Positions 7,410 to 7,572 of a DNA stretch of 7,572 nucleotides are shown here, one piece after another. Source of the stretch: Bacteroidetes bacterium UBA4009. GTDB lineage: Bacteria; Bacteroidota; Bacteroidia; NS11-12g; UBA9320. The stretch's first letter is position 1. Each line of letters opens with the position of its first letter. The stretch spans positions 4,221 through 11,792 of the forward strand of contig DGBH01000087.1 in assembly GCA_002384205.1 (NCBI GenBank), read 5' to 3'. Made by a program: the position numbers and the translations under genes. A model generated the notes under the pieces. That model made no database searches, had not been told where the DNA came from, and saw nothing but the letters and a program-made list of their open reading frames with translations.

Positions 7410-7572
7410 GATGCTGTTACACTATATTTATTCATAAGGTAAATAATTCCAATAGCAATAAGCATAAGGATACTAGCACCCCATAAATGAGGATTATTTC
7501 CATACAAAAAGTTTTCTGATAGCTTAGCAAAAGTAGAAGGAAGCACACTTTCTGAAAACAGCACTTTTTCTA
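7406..7572 (-). CDS. C-terminal end of a membrane protein, possibly DUF368 family (partial)
   Basis: Reading leftward from the window's right edge, one frame stays open for about 55 codons to a TGA at 7408-7406 that shares four bases with the aroE start (ATGA). The visible protein begins EKVLFSESVLPSTFAKLSENF, then has one hydrophobic segment of about 20 residues (WGASILMLIAIGIIYLM) and a short polar tail, NKYSVTAS. The layout of a VLP-containing loop, a last helix and a short tail is what I would expect at the end of a DUF368 protein, a family proposed to carry polyprenyl phosphates across the membrane, and DUF368 genes often sit next to aroE in Bacteroidota as I recall. The family call is an inference from a fragment; the frame and the overlap are seen directly. 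Confidence 0.7.
   Translation of the reverse strand, partial: EKVLFSESVLPSTFAKLSENFLYGNNPHLWGASILMLIAIGIIYLMNKYSVTAS

Noticed and set aside
1..7572. A new defence, mobile or biosynthetic system spanning the window
   Set aside because: Every sizeable frame is explained by a known family or a plausible lipoprotein. There are no transposases, integrases, repeats, tRNA junctions or clustered unknown genes.

Overview
The window reads as an ordinary chromosomal segment of a member of the Bacteroidota. The indicators agree: a C-terminal type IX secretion (gliding-motility-type, CHU_C) sorting domain, a TAnnTTTG-type promoter box, no obvious Shine-Dalgarno sequences, AT-rich intergenic DNA, a short Bacteroidota-style AroE, and a split methionine synthase behind a SAM-I riboswitch. 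I cannot place it below phylum or class.

Layout. Positions 1-1293 hold the 3' end of a large secreted protein made of PKD/Ig-like modules and ending in a type B T9SS sorting domain. A strong symmetrical terminator (1319-1360) closes it. A -7 box (1374-1381) and a SAM-I (S-box) riboswitch (1386-1506) follow, leading directly into an 884-residue cobalamin-dependent methionine synthase (1541-4195) that has the folate, B12 and reactivation modules but not the homocysteine-binding module. After a 147-base gap comes bshA (4343-5446), the first enzyme of bacillithiol synthesis, and 38 bases later a secreted NlpC/P60 cell-wall peptidase (5485-6006). Transcription then converges on a minus-strand cluster: the end of a membrane protein that may be DUF368 (7406-7572, partial), overlapping by four bases with aroE (6684-7409), followed by a small lipocalin-like lipoprotein (6109-6657).

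How the genes relate. MetH makes methionine, hence SAM, and the riboswitch would let SAM feed back on it. bshA belongs to low-molecular-weight thiol synthesis, so the middle of the window has a loose sulfur theme, but the two genes have separate leaders and I would not call them a system. AroE supplies the shikimate pathway. The NlpC/P60 enzyme, the lipoprotein and the possible DUF368 protein are envelope functions.

I found no mobile element, CRISPR array, tRNA, rRNA or defence system, and no stretch over 300 bases without a gene. The points most worth checking are the missing homocysteine module behind an S-box, the unclear expression platform of that riboswitch, and the very short predicted bshA leader.
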